DNA of 64,000 bases from Chitinophagales bacterium. GTDB lineage: Bacteria; Bacteroidota; Bacteroidia; Chitinophagales; UBA8649. Where the stretch lies: contig JACJYS010000004.1 in the NCBI GenBank assembly GCA_020635995.1, positions 238,452-302,451 on the forward strand, given 5' to 3'. This document shows positions 42,769 to 51,482 of this stretch, one piece after another (the first letter of the stretch is position 1; each line of letters opens with the position of its first letter). Both the position numbers and the translations under genes were made by a program. Below the pieces are notes generated by a model. The model was given only the letters and a program-made list of their open reading frames with translations. It was not told the DNA's origin and ran no database searches.

Positions 42769-45312
42769 CTAAAATCTATAAGTAACACTGGCAAAATAGT
42801 TTATACCATTGCCATAAAAGTACTTATTTTGAAATTTATTTATATCTTTATTTTCAAAGTCAAATCGGTTATTTTCAAAACCTATTGCAATGAAGTTTTT
42901 ATTGTTTGTTAAATTACTTACCCCCAAATTAAATGCCAAAGCATGACTTTTTTTCATTTTATCAAAAGTTTCGTTTAAATACCAAGTATATCCTGTAAAC
43001 AAATCTAAGGAAAATTGATTGTCATACATTTCTTGATCTAAAATAGCATCTCTTTGCTCTCCTTCAGGTACTAAATCTAAGCCTAAAGCTGTTCTTCTAA
43101 CAGGGTTTATGTCTATCCAGTTTCTGGCGGTATAATTAGCATTAATGTTTAAGAAAAATCCTGCATGACTAATGCCTATTCCGCCCGTAGCTGCAAATTC
43201 CGGTGTGTTAGCCACATGATAGTTCTTCCAATAAACGGTTTCATTGCTAATAACTTCCGAATTATTATCAATAGTAACCATGGCATTAGGACGAGAAATA
43301 TAGGTGTATTTTCCTAAGTTAGTTGCGGCAAAAACATTTAACCATTTCAAAACTTTTACTTTAAATGCCAGCTCTAAACCCATGTGCTGTCTGTCTATTC
43401 CGGTAAGAGAATAGTTTACAAAGGTTCTATATTGGTCGTGGTAAAAAGAGTTTAACTCTGTTAAGTTTCTTAACTGCAAATAATATCCCATAAAGTTTAA
43501 ATACACTCTATCGGAACGCAAAACATAGCCAGCTTCTCCACCAAAATGTATTTCGCTTTTTAAATCATTTACTACTTGGTTTCTTGTACGGTTAGATACA
43601 AAAGCATTAGCAAATAAAGGTGCTTTAGTTTCGTATATACCATTAGCTACTATAAAGTTTCTTCCGTTTATTTTTATGGTAGCTCCGGCTTTAACACCGT
43701 AGTTTAAAAAGTTTTGCACTTCACTTTTTCCATAAGAATCATCTAAAAACAATCCGTTTCTGTTATTTCCTTTTCTATAAAAAGAAGTAAAAGATACTTT
43801 TGGTTGAACAAAGAAATCTATTTTTCTAAAATTAAAATCTAATGTTGCCCATAAGTCTGCAAATTGCGTAGAAGCATTATAGTCATAACCATATTTATCG
43901 CCTTCATAAACTATTCTGTTAGGATTATCTACATCGTGCTGGCGTATGGTGTCTAAACCGGAAATCACTTGGTCTGGTGTGGCACGCTCTGCAAATTGAT
44001 TGTAGTTAATATGAAAATCTGCACCTAATAAATCTTTAGCTACTTGATAAAAATGTTTGTTCTGATTAATATAATCAACTCCAATGCTCAAATCTATTTT
44101 TCGGCTAAGTACAATATTTGCAGTAGATGAAAAATTAAATTTCTTTTCATCTTCTCTCCTTTCTACTACTAAATATTTAGCCCTATTTCCCGTTATATCT
44201 TTTATCTCGCCATCTACATTCATATTGTGGTAAGTAGTGCTATTTAATGGGTTCATATTGGCTTCATATAAGTTGTACCAATTTAATTGCAGTAAATCAG
44301 GATTATTTCTAAACTCTTCTGTAAGCGTTTGATACAAAGCTGTATCTCCATTAGATAAAGCATAAGAAGGCAAGTATCTATAATAATCTGGACGTGGGTC
44401 AGCAGCATCGTACCAATCTAAGTCAGTTTCGCCATAGCGACCTATAACAGCCGCTGCACTTGTAGTCCATTTTAACTTGTTATTTTTGCTATTATACTCA
44501 TACGTCAATGCTCCCATAGGCAAATGCTGATGCACCATTCTTCTGTTTCTTTGCACACCGTCATACTCACCCCAGTTTGGGTTGGCTAAATTACTTCCAG
44601 CTAAATCGTAATATTCTTTTGTGGCAGGTCTTAATTTTCCTCTTTTTAAATTAGAACCCAAAACTGTTAGCGTTAATGAATGCTTTAAGCCAAATCTTTT
44701 TTCTACAGCTCCATAGTATGAATAAGCATCATAAGGTGTTCCTTCTATAAATCCACTTTCAGCATATCTTTTTGAAGCAGCTAAAGAAACTGCCCATCCT
44801 TTACCAAAAAAGCCACTATTATATGAAGCCATTAAACGGTGGTTGTAGTTTCTGTTTGAATTAGCATAGCTAATATTAAAACCATCGTACTGCGTATGTG
44901 GGCGTGGGTCTATATATTGCGAAGTTCCTACACCTGTATATCCAAAAGTAGAAGGATACAATCCATTAGTATTATACCCTTTATTGTTGATTACTAAATT
45001 TAATCCACCCCAAATATTATAATTAATTAAACCGTTTTCTAAATCTTTGGCAGGCATTCCTAAAAACCAAACATCGTTATATTCTCTGTTAATACCTCTA
45101 CGGCTAAAAAAAGATTCGCCTCCCATATTCCATTGAGCTTGGTTGGCATAAATATCTCTAAAATCAAGTAATAAACTTCTTGAATAATTTTTGTTCTTTT
45201 TGCTAAAATCATTCAGCTCATCTTCCGACATAGTTGGCACTTCATCTGTTTGAGCAAACGACCACGCAAAAGAGAAAAGTATGATGATTAAAGGTAAAAA
45301 TCGTAACTTCAT
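42769..45312 (-). CDS. TonB-dependent outer-membrane receptor
   Basis: The 847-residue protein has a signal peptide ending AWSFAQ. A short plug region (FFSRRGINREYNDVWFLGMPAKDLENG, with a receptor-type R-G-x-N pattern) and a long beta-rich barrel rich in aromatic strands follow. The terminal residues NYFASVTYRF end in an aromatic pair, as in outer-membrane proteins. The usual N-terminal carboxypeptidase-like domain is missing. Substrate cannot be read directly, but the DUF5689 lipoprotein follows and a divergent secreted nuclease is next to it, which suggests nucleic-acid or phosphoester products. A -7 box (TACCTTTG on the minus strand, 45339-45346) lies 26 bases upstream. Confidence 0.85.
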   Translation of the reverse strand: MKLRFLPLIIILFSFAWSFAQTDEVPTMSEDELNDFSKKNKNYSRSLLLDFRDIYANQAQWNMGGESFFSRRGINREYNDVWFLGMPAKDLENGLINYNIWGGLNLVINNKGYNTNGLYPSTFGYTGVGTSQYIDPRPHTQYDGFNISYANSNRNYNHRLMASYNSGFFGKGWAVSLAASKRYAESGFIEGTPYDAYSYYGAVEKRFGLKHSLTLTVLGSNLKRGKLRPATKEYYDLAGSNLANPNWGEYDGVQRNRRMVHQHLPMGALTYEYNSKNNKLKWTTSAAAVIGRYGETDLDWYDAADPRPDYYRYLPSYALSNGDTALYQTLTEEFRNNPDLLQLNWYNLYEANMNPLNSTTYHNMNVDGEIKDITGNRAKYLVVERREDEKKFNFSSTANIVLSRKIDLSIGVDYINQNKHFYQVAKDLLGADFHINYNQFAERATPDQVISGLDTIRQHDVDNPNRIVYEGDKYGYDYNASTQFADLWATLDFNFRKIDFFVQPKVSFTSFYRKGNNRNGLFLDDSYGKSEVQNFLNYGVKAGATIKINGRNFIVANGIYETKAPLFANAFVSNRTRNQVVNDLKSEIHFGGEAGYVLRSDRVYLNFMGYYLQLRNLTELNSFYHDQYRTFVNYSLTGIDRQHMGLELAFKVKVLKWLNVFAATNLGKYTYISRPNAMVTIDNNSEVISNETVYWKNYHVANTPEFAATGGIGISHAGFFLNINANYTARNWIDINPVRRTALGLDLVPEGEQRDAILDQEMYDNQFSLDLFTGYTWYLNETFDKMKKSHALAFNLGVSNLTNNKNFIAIGFENNRFDFENKDINKFQNKYFYGNGINYFASVTYRF

Positions 45313-45338
45313 AAACGCACTTAGCTTTAATAATTTTA

Positions 45339-45346
45339 CAAAGGTA
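45339..45346 (-). promoter_or_regulatory. -7 promoter box of the TonB receptor gene
   Basis: Reads TACCTTTG on the minus strand, 26 bases before the start at 45312. No -33 TTG at a suitable distance. Confidence 0.5.
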
Positions 45347-45424
45347 TAATTTCATTTGATAACTTGCTATTATTAAATTATTATGAAGTTAATAACTAAG
45401 GCTTTCAAAGAACAAAGTTGTTAT

Positions 45425-45432
45425 TAACTTTG
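45425..45432 (+). promoter_or_regulatory. -7 promoter box of the surface nuclease gene
   Basis: TAACTTTG lies 26 bases before the ATG at 45459. It is divergent from the -7 box of the TonB receptor gene about 80 bases away, so the intergenic region may be shared control DNA. Confidence 0.5.
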
Positions 45433-45458
45433 TAGTTCTTTATTAAAGTAATGTTTTT

Positions 45459-47555
45459 ATGAAAAAAATCTTCCTAATTTTCTTTATTGCTTTATTTTCA
45501 AGTGTTTTAGCTCAAGAGAATAAATATGAAGTGGCTGTTGTAGGCTTTTATAATCTTGAAAACCTATTTGATACGGATAGCTCTATGCAAGTAACAAATG
45601 TGGATAAAATTAAAGCTGGCGATGCTGATTATGCTCATGAGTTAGTCTATAACAGTAGCGAATACTATGGGAGCAACTGGAAAAAACAGTTTGAAAATCT
45701 AAAAATTTCAAAGAGTAAATTAGATTTTGAAAAATTTCCATTATACCCTACCAAAGGTTTGAGTTTTGAAAAACCAAACAGAAAAGATTACAACAAATAC
45801 AACAATACCGATTTTGATAAAAAAGAGTTTAAAAATGAAATAAATTCAAACGATAGACTTTTTAGTAAAAAAGAATATAAGGAACTTGTAAAAAATAATG
45901 AAAACATCACTTTGGCAGGTAATGCAATGATGTGGAAAATAAATGATACCGAAAACACCCCCAAAGGAGGAAGACAATATACTGAAAAGCTTTATGAAGA
46001 CAAGTTAAGCAAACTGGCATCTGTAATAAGTACTTTGGGCAAAGATTACTCAAAAGACGGAGTGGCTTTATTGGGCTTGGCAGAAATAGAAAACCACAAA
46101 GTTTTAGAGGATTTAACCAAAACTGGCGAACTTAAAAAGTTAGGCTTAGATATTGAGCAATACGATTGCATGTACTCGCGTGGTGTAGATGTGGCTTTGC
46201 TATATCAGCCTAAATATTTTAAAGTTGTAAAAAGCCATACTATTATTTTGCCTTATTATAATGATAAGAAAAAACAACAAGACAGATATTTTACAAGAGA
46301 TATACTTTGGGTAGAAGGAAAACTACTTGGCGAAACGGTTCATGTTTTTGTAAACCACTGGCCTTCTCGTAGAGGTGGCGAAACTAAGAGTAGCTACGGG
46401 CGTGAGTTAGGTGCACAAACCGTAAAAAATATTGCAGATTCATTAATGGCGATAGACCCTAATACTCAAATTATAGTAATGGGCGATTTAAACGATGACC
46501 CTACAAATAAAAGTGTAAAAACAGTATTGGGAGCAGCTAAAAACAAAGATGATGTAGAAAATGGCGGTTTTTATAATCCTTTGTTTAAAGACTACAAAAA
46601 AGGATATGCTTCATTGGGATATAGAGGTAGCTGGAATTTATTTGACCAAGTTATACTATCCTCTTCATTTGTAAATAATGATGAAACATGGAGTTTGCAA
46701 GATGCAGAAATTGCATACAATCAAGATTGGATAAACAGATTTGGCGGATATGAAGGTGGCCCTAATCGTTCTTTTGGAGGCAATTATTATCAAGGTGGCT
46801 ATAGCGACCATTTACCTTCTGTAGTTTACTTAAAAAGAAAAGCTGTAGAAGATAAAGACAAAGACGGCATAGCCGATAAAGATGATGAATGTCCGGATGT
46901 AGCCGGATTAAAAGCATTTAATGGTTGCCCAGATACAGATGGTGATGGCGTACCGGATAAAGATGATAAATGCCCTGAAGTAAAAGGCTTAGAAAGTTTA
47001 AAAGGATGTCCGGATAGCGATGGAGACGGAATAGCAGACAGCAAAGACAAATGCCCTAATGAAGCTGGGCCGGCAGATAATAGCGGATGCCCTTATGCAG
47101 ATACTGACGGAGATGGCGTTTTAGACAAAGACGATAAATGCCCTGAAACTAAAGGCGATAAACGTAATAATGGCTGTCCTAAAGATGAAAATACCGTTGG
47201 AAATGAAACCATCAATCAATTAAATAACTTAATTGTTTATTTTGATGTTGACAAAGCAAGGGTTAAAAACAAATACAATGATGATTTAACAAAATTGGCA
47301 GATTTCTTAAAACAAAATACCAATTATAATGTAGAAGTTTTAGGTCATACCGATAATTCATATACTGACAGCTACAATGATAATTTAGCAAAAAATAGAG
47401 CTAATAGTGTAAAGAATACTTTAATTAGTAAAGGTGTAAATGAAGCACAAATTAAAGTAAGCTATTTTGGAGAAACACAGCCTGTAGCCACTAATGACAC
47501 ACCAGAAGGCAGACAACAAAACAGACGTGTTGAGTTTAAAATAACTTCAAAATAA
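45459..47555 (+). CDS. Secreted endonuclease/exonuclease/phosphatase fused to TSP3 repeats and OmpA domain
   Basis: The 698-residue protein has a signal peptide ending SSVLAQ. Residues about 25-455 form an endonuclease/exonuclease/phosphatase (EEP) fold: FYNLENLFDT, LAEIENHKVLEDL (metal glutamate), VFVNHWPSRRGGETKS (catalytic His), IIVMGDLNDDP (metal Asp) and YSDHLPSVVYLK (SDH motif). Residues about 465-575 are thrombospondin type 3 calcium repeats of the DxDxDGxxDxxDxC type. The C-terminal approximately 115 residues are an OmpA domain (VYFDVDKARV, VLGHTDNSYTDSYNDNLAKNRANSVKNTL) that binds peptidoglycan. It is a DNA/RNA- or phosphodiester-cleaving enzyme fixed at the cell surface. Confidence 0.9.
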   Translation: MKKIFLIFFIALFSSVLAQENKYEVAVVGFYNLENLFDTDSSMQVTNVDKIKAGDADYAHELVYNSSEYYGSNWKKQFENLKISKSKLDFEKFPLYPTKGLSFEKPNRKDYNKYNNTDFDKKEFKNEINSNDRLFSKKEYKELVKNNENITLAGNAMMWKINDTENTPKGGRQYTEKLYEDKLSKLASVISTLGKDYSKDGVALLGLAEIENHKVLEDLTKTGELKKLGLDIEQYDCMYSRGVDVALLYQPKYFKVVKSHTIILPYYNDKKKQQDRYFTRDILWVEGKLLGETVHVFVNHWPSRRGGETKSSYGRELGAQTVKNIADSLMAIDPNTQIIVMGDLNDDPTNKSVKTVLGAAKNKDDVENGGFYNPLFKDYKKGYASLGYRGSWNLFDQVILSSSFVNNDETWSLQDAEIAYNQDWINRFGGYEGGPNRSFGGNYYQGGYSDHLPSVVYLKRKAVEDKDKDGIADKDDECPDVAGLKAFNGCPDTDGDGVPDKDDKCPEVKGLESLKGCPDSDGDGIADSKDKCPNEAGPADNSGCPYADTDGDGVLDKDDKCPETKGDKRNNGCPKDENTVGNETINQLNNLIVYFDVDKARVKNKYNDDLTKLADFLKQNTNYNVEVLGHTDNSYTDSYNDNLAKNRANSVKNTLISKGVNEAQIKVSYFGETQPVATNDTPEGRQQNRRVEFKITSK

Positions 47556-47568
47556 CATTATCTAAATT

Positions 47569-48123
47569 TTGCAAAGTCAATTAAAAATAGAAGCTATACT
47601 TTTTGCAACAGAAAATCCTGTTAGCATAGCTGATTTGGTGGCTCTTTTTCAAGAAAATGAAGAAGAAATAACCGAAGGCGAAGTAAAAGCATATCTTGAC
47701 ACAATAAAAGAAAAGTATAGCACAGAAAATTATGCTTTTGAATTGGTGCGTTCGGGAGGCGGATTTCAGTTTTTGAGCAAAGCAATATATCATGAGTGGA
47801 TTTCTAAGTTTTTGCACCAAAATGCTAATAAAAAACTGTCAAGTGCAGCAATGGAAACCTTAAGTATAATAGCTTACAAACAGCCTGTTACAAAACTTGA
47901 AATAGAACAAATACGCGGTGTTAATGCCGATTATACGGTGCACAAATTATTAGAAAAAGAGCTTATTTCTATAGTGGGTAAAGCCGATATGCCCGGCAAA
48001 CCCATTTTATACGGAGTTAGTCAATATTTTTTAGATTATTTTGGTATCAACTCTACCGATGAACTACCACAAATAAAAGACGTAGTTCCCCAAGAAGAAA
48101 ACACCTTAGGCGAACAAGAGTAG
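47569..48123 (+). CDS. scpB: Segregation and condensation protein B
   Basis: The 184-residue kleisin-associated winged-helix protein acts with ScpA and SMC in chromosome condensation. The start codon is TTG, in the position predicted by the family. Both winged-helix domains are visible: IEAILFATENPVSIADLV... and LSSAAMETLSIIAYKQPVTKLEIEQIRGVNADYTVHKLLEKELISIVGKADMPGKPILYGVSQYFLDYFGI. It follows the nuclease gene by 13 bases. The 3' flank marks the beginning of the accessory island. Confidence 0.95.
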   Translation: MQSQLKIEAILFATENPVSIADLVALFQENEEEITEGEVKAYLDTIKEKYSTENYAFELVRSGGGFQFLSKAIYHEWISKFLHQNANKKLSSAAMETLSIIAYKQPVTKLEIEQIRGVNADYTVHKLLEKELISIVGKADMPGKPILYGVSQYFLDYFGINSTDELPQIKDVVPQEENTLGEQE

Positions 48124-48156
48124 GAGTAATAATATAGAACATTTTTTTTATCAACC

Positions 48157-48240
48157 ATCCTAAAACAACCGGTTCCGTTCTCCGTCTGTGGCGGATTCAT
48201 TGTTCGTCCTTCGGACTCAACGAAAACTTAGTTGTTAGGC
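48157..48240 (-). repeat. attC-like palindromic site after the disrupted gene
   Basis: On the minus strand the sequence begins GCCTAACAAC right at the TAA stop of the upstream gene (48235-48237). It contains a CGTT...AACG inner pair around two small hairpins (GTCC-GAA-GGAC and TCCG...CGGA) and ends GGTTGTTTTAGG. This order resembles an integron attC (R''-L''-L'-R'). The first core, GCCTAAC, fits RYYYAAC, but the far core deviates from GTTRRRY by inserted T's. No integrase or second site is in the window. Confidence 0.35.
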
Positions 48241-48612
48241 ACTAACGTTTTTATTTTCAATGTTTAAATTCTCTGCTAATGTAATTAATTCATCAAGTAT
48301 TTCGTCAAATTTTGATTTATCATATCCACTGTTTAGTTTGTCAGAAATAGATTTTGAAAATACATTTATCAAGTCTGTTTGTTCTCGTTTCATAAACTTA
48401 AAAAACGTAAGTAGTTGTAATTTCACGCCTAATTGTCGCAAGCAATCTTTTACAATAGTGTTATCTGTTTGGTTGTTGCAGTTTGAAAGTCCAGAATGAA
48501 TTGAATGAAGTGTTTTTATTACCGCTTCAATAGGATTGCTGATATATTGAAGTGTATTTGTGTCAATGTCTTTCAGATTTCCTATTGCTGACATTGCTGT
48601 TAAAACATTTTC
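48235..48612 (-). pseudogene. 3' part of a membrane/coiled-coil gene, cut off by IS1634-type insertion
   Basis: The frame from 48612 to 48235 encodes the C-terminal part of the gene whose 5' part is at 50276-51292. The segment 48400-48612 is an exact copy of 50276-50488, so rejoining gives one continuous frame of 393 residues. Only 48235-48399 (KFMKREQTDLINVFSKSISDKLNSGYDKSKFDEILDELI...) is unique to this side. The first dozen codons preceding it in frame belong to the IS end. The stop lies inside the attC-like palindrome. Function unknown. Confidence 0.85.
48400..48612. repeat. Target duplication, left copy (213 bp)
   Basis: Matches 50276-50488 throughout the length I compared, with both ends defined by loss of identity. 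The two copies border the IS1634-type element, so this is a target-site duplication of 212-213 bp, depending on whether the terminal T/A is part of the element. Confidence 0.9.
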
Positions 48613-50275
48613 TCCTGTTTTTCGCATTTTTTTCAAAAACGGCAATCTGTTTGTTATAGTTGATACATTATCAGCACATTAGGTTGTTTTTAATTTTAAT
48701 TTTGGGTGTCCCAGGGTGTTTATTTTTACTTTTGTTGAATGTTTGTACGGCAAAAGAAAAATAAAAGTGGTGTAATTAGTATCCAAGTTATTGATAAGAG
48801 TTCCGGGAAATACAAAGTCCTAAAAACGATAGGAAGTAGTTCTATTCCTTCTGAAATCAAGACCTTGCTTGAGAAGGGAAAAGATTATATAAATAAGCGC
48901 ATTGGTTATAGAGAATTAGATTTTAGCAATACAGACGAAATTATCCTATCTGTTTTAAACAATATCACCTCCCACAAATTAGCTGGAATTGAATTGATCT
49001 TGGGTTAAATTTTTGATGAAATAGGTTTTAATCAAATCAAGGATGAGCTATTCAGAGATTTGGTTTTATATCGGTTGGTCTATCCAAGGAGCAAGCTCAA
49101 AACGACCCAATATTTGTATCGTTATGCAGGGAAAACATACAGTGAAGATGAAGTTTACCGCTATTTGGACAAGCTCTACAACTCCCATAAAGAACAGGTT
49201 CAGCAAATCAGTTTTTGCCACACACAAATGGTTTTGGATGGAAAGATTAGTATCGTTTTCTATGATGTGACTACAGTGTATTTTGAGATTGACGATGAAG
49301 ACACATTGCGTAAGACTGGTTTTTCTAAAGAGGGGAAACACCAAAACCCACAGATTGTTTTGGGTTTGTTAGTAAGCAAAGGAGGTTATCCTTTAGCTTA
49401 CGACATCTTTGAGGGTAATCAATTTGAAGGCGAAACTATGCTACCTATTATTGACTCGTTCAAGAGAAAATACGGATTGAAACAGCTTATTATCGTTGCC
49501 GATTCCGGACTGCTTTCCAATAAGAATATAGAAAAACTCCAAAAAAATAATTACGAATTTATCTTGGGAGCAAGAATCAAAAATGAAACACTTGCTGTCA
49601 AAAAGGAAATTCTTTCCTTATCGCTGAAGAATGGTGAAAGCAAAATTATAGATAAAGGCAAATTAAAGCTGATTATCTCTTACTCTGACAACAGAGCCAA
49701 GAAAGACCAATACAACAGGGAAAGAGGATTGGCAAAGCTTGAAAAACGGATTAAGTCGGGAAAACTGACGAAAGCTAATATCAACAACAGAGGCTACAAC
49801 AAATACCTGAAATTGGACGGAGAAGTGAGTGTTACTATCGACAAAGAAAAATTTTTGGCTGATACAAAATGGGACGGGCTAAAAGGTTACATTACCAACG
49901 CAAAACTCAGCAAAGATGAAATTTTAGAAAACTATGCTCATTTATGGCAGATAGAAAAGGCGTTTAGAATAGCCAAAACAGACTTAAAAATCAGACCTAT
50001 TTATCATCGAAAACAGCAACGCATTGAAGCGCACATTTGTCTAAACTTTGTTGCCTACAAAGTTTACAAAGAGTTAGAACGCCAACTAAAAGAAAAGGAG
50101 TCCGATTTATCTGTAGAAAAAGTAATAGACATACTACAAAGTATCTATCAGATTGAAATCAAAAATCCAGTAAATGATGAAACTTTACAAAAAACTATTT
50201 TACTTACAGACGAACACAAATATCTTCAAAAATTATTTGACTTTTAATTTTGGGTGTCCCAGAGCGGAAAACAGG
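48613..50275 (+). mobile_element. IS1634-family insertion sequence (1663 bp)
   Basis: The element has short terminal inverted repeats: CCTGTTTTTCGC (48614-48625) and GCGGAAAACAGG (50264-50275), 11 of 12 matching. The subterminal motif TTTTAATTTTGGGTGTCCCAG appears near both ends in the same orientation. It encodes one transposase frame (48739-50247) with an internal stop. It sits inside a leftward gene and is flanked by 212-213 bp direct repeats, which is known behaviour of the IS1634 family, whose founding member makes long, variable target duplications. Confidence 0.9.
48739..50247 (+). pseudogene. IS1634-family transposase, interrupted by one in-frame stop
   Basis: The two parts, 48739-49008 and 49009-50247, are in the same frame (distance between starts is a multiple of three). 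A TAA at 49006-49008 separates LAGIELILG from IFDEIGFNQIKDELF, and no bases are missing or added. Reading through gives 502 residues, the expected length. N-terminal MFVRQKKNKSGVISIQVIDK, the DDE-type FYDVTTVYFE, IVADSGLLSNKNI and YAHLWQIEKAFRIAKTDLKIRPI are typical of IS1634. A start inside the second part (49060) would lack the DNA-binding N-terminus. The copy is therefore probably inactive. Confidence 0.88.
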
Positions 50276-51292
50276 AAAAAACGTAAGTAGTTGTAATTTC
50301 ACGCCTAATTGTCGCAAGCAATCTTTTACAATAGTGTTATCTGTTTGGTTGTTGCAGTTTGAAAGTCCAGAATGAATTGAATGAAGTGTTTTTATTACCG
50401 CTTCAATAGGATTGCTGATATATTGAAGTGTATTTGTGTCAATGTCTTTCAGATTTCCTATTGCTGACATTGCTGTTAAAACATTTTCAGTGTCTTTCGA
50501 TTTGTTTAAAGCACTTTCTGCTTTTTCAGAGGCTTCGGTTGCATTTTTTTTAGCTTCATCTGTTTTTTGTACAATGTCGTCTATTTTGGTTTCAGCATCA
50601 TTTACTTTTGTTTCAATTCCTTCAATCTTGTCAATTTTACTTTGAGATGCATCTATTTTTTCAATTGCCTCAATAGATTTAGTTTCTGCTTCATTTGATT
50701 TTTCAATTGCTCTTTCTGCACTTTTTGCAGTATCAATATTGATAATTATAGGGATAAAAATTCCTAAAAATCCAATTACACCAATCCAAATTGTAACCCA
50801 CATATTAAGTCGGTCAATATCTTTTCCGATTTCTTCTTTTGTTCTGTCAACTTCTAAATCTACTTGTTTCGCAAGAAACTCAATATGATTTTTCAGTTCA
50901 TTTAATTGTGTTTCTGTTAAAAGATAATTTCCTTGCTTGTCCGCTTTCGGAAAAACAAAAAATGGTTTTAGGTCAATATCTTTAAATTGTGTTTTATCGT
51001 CAGCCAAATATTTTGTAGTAAGTATTTTTGCTACTTGTGTGGTAAGTTCTTTGTCTAATTCTTTTTTTGCAGAACTGTCCGCATTGATAAATACAATTTT
51101 AGGCATGAGTAAATCTTTCTTTGCTTGTTCTTCAATTACATTTGAAATAATTTCGGAAACTTCTTTCTTTTGATTATCCTCTAATGCACTTATTTTCCAT
51201 TGCCAAATAACAAGTCCAAGTATTACAAAAACAACCATTGGTGGTATGGTTATTTTTAAAAGGTGAATATATGCTTTATCATTTATATTCAT
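50204..51292 (-). pseudogene. 5' part of a membrane coiled-coil protein, disrupted by IS1634
   Basis: The visible protein has two hydrophobic helices (about 13-31 and 165-188). A first periplasm- or cytoplasm-exposed region between them (KKEVSEIISNVIEEQAKKD, FVFPKADKQGNYLLT) is followed by a long, Ala/Lys/Glu-rich coiled coil (about 195-275, AEETKS/IDKIEGIETKVNDAETKIDD pattern). After the target duplication ends at 50276, the frame runs into IS DNA and stops at 50204. The unbroken gene would encode 393 residues. The start ATG overlaps the end of the upstream truncated gene by four bases, so it was the second gene of an operon. No family is recognised; a membrane effector of a defence pair is one possibility. 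Confidence 0.75.
50276..50488. repeat. Target duplication, right copy (213 bp)
   Basis: Counterpart of 48400-48612; the right end is at 50488, after which the unique 5' coding sequence of the disrupted gene begins. The absence of any differences I could see suggests a recent insertion. Confidence 0.9.
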
Positions 51293-51482
51293 ACTTTTTC
51301 TAATATGCTATTCATAATTGTTGTAGGAAAATAATCAGGGAATTTATAAATGAGATTTTTGTAATCCCCTTCATCGTCTGCTTCTGTATATGGGAACAAT
51401 TTTGCAAATCCAATATCGCTTCCTTCAATTTCTTTTACAACTTTGATAGCACTCTCAAAAATTAGTTGGTCGTGGGTCAATA
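51289..51482 (-). pseudogene. Truncated upstream gene of the disrupted pair
   Basis: The frame encodes THDQLIFESAIKVVKEIEG...MNSILEKV (about 63 residues) and stops four bases into the next gene. Its upstream end meets the IS4-type element's terminal CCGTCCC, and the frame continues only a few codons into the IS before a stop. The gene has therefore lost its start and N-terminal part. The listed TTG is not a real start. The remaining part is helical and acidic; I do not recognise it. Confidence 0.7.

Noticed and set aside
47569..48123. Frameshift at the start of scpB because no ATG is present
   Set aside because: A TTG in the expected position gives the normal N-terminus and a complete protein.
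48235..48645. Independent 136-residue protein starting with MPFLKKMRKTGE
   Set aside because: The first residues are encoded by the IS1634 end; the rest duplicates or continues the disrupted gene.
49043..49344. Short frames on both strands inside the IS1634 element
   Set aside because: They are shadows of the transposase frame; the long frame explains all conserved motifs.
51289..51480. TTG start for the 63-residue gene before the coiled-coil protein
   Set aside because: The frame runs into the terminal repeat of the IS4 element; the real start was lost with the missing 5' part.
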